A model generated the notes under the pieces. That model had not been told where the DNA came from, ran no database searches, and saw only the letters and a list, made by a program, of their open reading frames with translations. DNA of 8,434 nucleotides from JASFUX01 sp050050115 (GTDB taxonomy: Bacteria > Pseudomonadota > Alphaproteobacteria > Caulobacterales > Maricaulaceae): the NCBI GenBank assembly GCA_050050115.1, contig JASFUX010000153.1:1-8434 (forward strand). The letters run 5' to 3'. Position 1 is the first letter of the stretch. Each line of letters starts with the position of its first letter. Both the position numbers and the translations under genes were made by a program. Shown in pieces: positions 6,580 through 8,434 of the stretch.

Positions 6580-8072
6580 GGTCCCCGCCACCCTTCGATC
6601 TCACCGGCGATCACGCGGCGAATATCGCTCATCAGCGCCAGAAAGCTTTCTTCGTCCGAATACAGCATGTGTCCGCCGGGATAGTTGTTAAGCTCAACGC
6701 GCTCGAGCGGCAGGTCCGTTGTCGCCGCAAGGTGCTCGGCGGCGCCAAACGTTGTGGTCAGATCGAAGTAGCCCGAAGCGATCATCAGCTTCATGTCGGG
6801 ATTGTCCGCCATGGCGTCCGAGAGCAGCTGCGCGAAGTTGAAATGATTGAACGGCGAGGTCGGCCCGCCGTAGCTCCAGTCGTTCGGCCCGTCTTCGAGG
6901 CGCACGCGGTATTCGAAGTCCTCACTGACGCCGAGCCAATCTTCGAAGTGCTCGCGCGCCGGTTCGAGATAGGCGTTCTGCACAGCGCCCGCCGGGTCGC
7001 CTTCCGCACCGATGTAGCGGGCGTCCTGGTAGCCCAGCACCAAGCCCTCGTCCCGCAGCAGTTCCTCGCGAAATGCGAGCTTGGAAATCCGCAGCTGGTT
7101 GTCGAGGAAGTAGTCGGCCGACACGCCAGTGTAGCTCTCGAGACGCGCAGCGATCTCGCTCTGAACGCTTTCGTCGGCCAGGTGACCTTGAACCAGCGCC
7201 ACCAGGTATTCGTCGGCGGCGAAGTCGCGGACTTCGTCGAGAAACGCCTCGAAGCTCCGACCTGCGCGGTCGACGCGTCCATGCCGCCAGGCGATCGCCG
7301 CAAGCGTCGGCAGGTTCGCCGTCTGACCGACCGCATTGGCGGGCCGCTGCACGGTCTCGACGATGTTGACAGCTTGACCAATGAGAATGAGACCCGCCAG
7401 CTCGACCGGCGCTTCGAGATCTCCAAGCGCGTCGGCGGCGATGACGGTGCGGATCGTGCCGTAGCTTTCGCCCAGGATGTAGACCGGCGCGCCGGAGCGG
7501 TCGTGCGTCGCAAGCCACGCCGCAATGAAGTCCGCCGTCAGCTGCCCATCGCCGTATGCAGAGTAGACAGTCGCGGGATCGCCGTCGGGCAGGATGCGGC
7601 TGTAGCCCGTGCCCGGGGGATCGATGATCACTAGGTCCGCGACATCGAGAATGGTCTGCTCGTTGTCCACGACCTCGAACGGCGGCTCCACCGGGTCGGC
7701 GGGATCGGCAGGCAAGACGACCCGGCGCGGCCCGAAAGCGCCCATATGCAGCCAGACCGACGCCGCGCCCGGTCCTCCATTGAACATGAACACGACCGGA
7801 CGGTTCGGATCCGCCGCGTCGCCGGCGGCTGTGTAAGAAGTGGAGACCATGCTGACGGCGGGCGCGCCGTCGTCGTTTTCGAGCACCGTCTCTTCAACCG
7901 CGGCGACGTAGTCAACCGAAACGCCGTTGAAAACGCCCGACCGCGCGACCTCGACGTGCGGGGCCGCCGGCCCGGCCTCGGCTTCCGCACCCAGCGCGCT
8001 TGGCGCGCCGGCGCACCCGGCGACCGCAAGCGCGACCGCGACGCAAACACCTGCGGAGACGACAGCCTTCAT
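6576..8072 (-). CDS. S10-type serine carboxypeptidase lipoprotein
   Basis: This 498-residue protein is a complete serine carboxypeptidase-like enzyme (peptidase S10, alpha/beta hydrolase). It shows the oxyanion-hole NGGPG (98-102), a DPPGTGYS segment typical of the family, the nucleophile elbow ILGESYG with Ser203, Asp437 in SGYFDLTT and His468 in NYPGGH. I place the start at the ATG at 8072, giving a short basic start, a hydrophobic core and a lipobox VAGC at Cys20. The product would be a lipoprotein facing the periplasm or the outside. The frame stays open to 8198, but those 42 extra residues are basic, unlike a signal peptide, and would bury the lipobox. Upstream bases GAGTGAGAAAGCGA give only a weak ribosome site. 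It probably trims peptides from the C-terminus. It heads a two-gene unit with the amidohydrolase (ATGA overlap) and is a paralogue of the peptidase at 1-906. Confidence 0.9.
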   Translation of the reverse strand: MKAVVSAGVCVAVALAVAGCAGAPSALGAEAEAGPAAPHVEVARSGVFNGVSVDYVAAVEETVLENDDGAPAVSMVSTSYTAAGDAADPNRPVVFMFNGGPGAASVWLHMGAFGPRRVVLPADPADPVEPPFEVVDNEQTILDVADLVIIDPPGTGYSRILPDGDPATVYSAYGDGQLTADFIAAWLATHDRSGAPVYILGESYGTIRTVIAADALGDLEAPVELAGLILIGQAVNIVETVQRPANAVGQTANLPTLAAIAWRHGRVDRAGRSFEAFLDEVRDFAADEYLVALVQGHLADESVQSEIAARLESYTGVSADYFLDNQLRISKLAFREELLRDEGLVLGYQDARYIGAEGDPAGAVQNAYLEPAREHFEDWLGVSEDFEYRVRLEDGPNDWSYGGPTSPFNHFNFAQLLSDAMADNPDMKLMIASGYFDLTTTFGAAEHLAATTDLPLERVELNNYPGGHMLYSDEESFLALMSDIRRVIAGEIEGWRGP

Positions 8073-8103
8073 TCGCTTTCTCACTCGGAATCCAGTCAGG
8101 GAG

Positions 8104-8109
8104 CTTATA
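8104..8109 (-). promoter_or_regulatory. possible -10 element for the peptidase-amidohydrolase unit
   Basis: Read on the minus strand this is TATAAG, one of few A/T-rich spots in the 148-base gap, lying about 31 bases upstream of the start codon at 8072. No convincing -35 hexamer sits 16-18 bases upstream: the best candidate, TTGGCA (8138-8133), is 23 bases away, which is too far. A ten-base perfect palindrome, CGGCGCGCCG (8114-8123), lies just upstream but could be chance in this base composition. A promoter is expected somewhere in this gap; this is only a weak candidate. Confidence 0.22.
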
Positions 8110-8181
8110 TGCGCGGCGCGCCGGCCGTTCTTTGCCAAAGGCGCTGACCGGACCTCAATCGCTGAATAGATGAGCGGCTGC

Positions 8182-8211
8182 GCCGGTCGTTCCGGCATTA
8201 TTTATTCGCCG
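8182..8211. promoter_or_regulatory. A/T-rich core between inverted repeats, candidate regulator site
   Basis: Two nested structures are visible. GCCGG (8182-8186) and CCGGC (8192-8196) form a perfect 5-bp inverted repeat with a 5-base loop. CGGC (8193-8196) and GCCG (8208-8211) flank the A/T-rich core ATTATTTATTC (8197-8207), striking in such GC-rich DNA. Short inverted arms around an A/T centre are the general shape of Lrp/AsnC operators, and the site lies between an Lrp-type gene and the peptidase unit. An alternative is a weak rho-independent terminator, but the T-rich run follows the hairpin only on the plus strand, where no transcript is expected. Low confidence. Confidence 0.3.
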
Positions 8212-8220
8212 ACTGCGCAT

Positions 8221-8434
8221 TTAGCGCACCGGTAGAGCCGTGGTCCGTTTCATCTCGGAGAGCGCCACGATCGAGCTGATGTCCTGGACGCCCGGCAGCT
8301 TCAAGAGCGTGTTGAACACGAACTCCTGGTACCACTTCATGTTCGGCGCGATGACTTTGATCATCGCGTCGCGCTCTCCGAGGATCGAATAGCACTCGAC
8401 GATCTGCGGGATCGAATGGATCGCGCGGAGGAAG
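8221..8434 (-). CDS. Lrp/AsnC family transcriptional regulator, C-terminal part (5' end outside window)
   Basis: Reading the minus strand from the right edge in the frame that ends at the TAA (8223-8221) gives 70 residues, beginning FLRAIHSIPQIVECY. They match the effector-binding RAM domain of Lrp/AsnC regulators: IPQIVECYSILGERDAMIKV fits the conserved first strand, turn and second strand. A helix (WYQEFVFNTLLKLPGV) follows, then the closing strand with ALSEMKRTTALPV, ending at the usual C-terminus. The N-terminal helix-turn-helix, normally another 80-90 residues, lies beyond the window. Such proteins form dimers to octamers, sense amino acids and control transport or catabolic genes. It lies 148 bases upstream of, and in the same direction as, the peptidase-amidohydrolase unit. 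Control of the nearby genes is inference from proximity. Family confidence is high despite the truncation. Confidence 0.9.
   Translation of the reverse strand, partial: FLRAIHSIPQIVECYSILGERDAMIKVIAPNMKWYQEFVFNTLLKLPGVQDISSIVALSEMKRTTALPVR

Noticed and set aside
6669..7634. 321-codon plus-strand open frame.
   Set aside because: It is entirely antisense to the S10 peptidase, whose triad and lipobox are clear. The translated product is Arg/Val-rich with no motif.
8073..8198. 42-codon N-terminal extension of the S10 peptidase starting at 8198.
   Set aside because: The extension is basic and not signal-like, would place the lipobox Cys at residue 62, and covers the likely promoter gap. The ATG at 8072 gives a standard lipoprotein signal.
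8182..8206. Hairpin followed by a T-rich run, read as a rho-independent terminator.
   Set aside because: The T-rich side follows the hairpin only on the plus strand, but both flanking genes are on the minus strand. The stem is only 5 bp and the run is interrupted by A.

Overview
The window is GC-rich (roughly two thirds G+C), densely coded bacterial DNA. The lipoprotein and Tat export signals, the acidic exported proteins, and the mix of S10 peptidase, secreted amidohydrolase and Lrp regulator suggest a Gram-negative proteobacterium. An alphaproteobacterium, perhaps marine, is my best guess. That placement is inference: no rRNA or marker gene is present.

Layout. Positions 1-4507 hold a tight plus-strand operon of four genes. 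They are the C-terminal part of an S10-type serine carboxypeptidase (cut by the left edge), a class V aminotransferase-fold PLP enzyme with a twin-arginine signal, an ornithine cyclodeaminase/mu-crystallin family dehydrogenase, and an APC-family amino acid permease. The junctions are ATGA (4-base overlap), a 3-base gap and TAATG (1-base overlap). Positions 4504-8072 hold two minus-strand genes: a second S10 carboxypeptidase lipoprotein, then a large secreted metal-dependent amidohydrolase, overlapping at ATGA. The two arms meet tail to tail, with their stop codons interlocked in CTAA (4504-4507). Behind a 148-base gap (8073-8220) lies the C-terminal part of an Lrp/AsnC regulator on the minus strand, cut by the right edge.

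How the genes may work together. Every gene fits peptide or amino acid use. The S10 enzymes and the amidohydrolase, which resembles Xaa-Pro/Xaa-Arg dipeptidases, would trim peptides outside the cytoplasm. The Tat-exported PLP enzyme would act on a released amino acid or modified peptide in the periplasm. The permease would import the product, and the cyclodeaminase-family enzyme would process an imino acid or amino acid in the cytoplasm. The Lrp protein is a natural candidate amino acid sensor. The families are well supported, but the shared pathway and substrate are inference. No RNA gene, mobile element, CRISPR array or significant repeat was seen.
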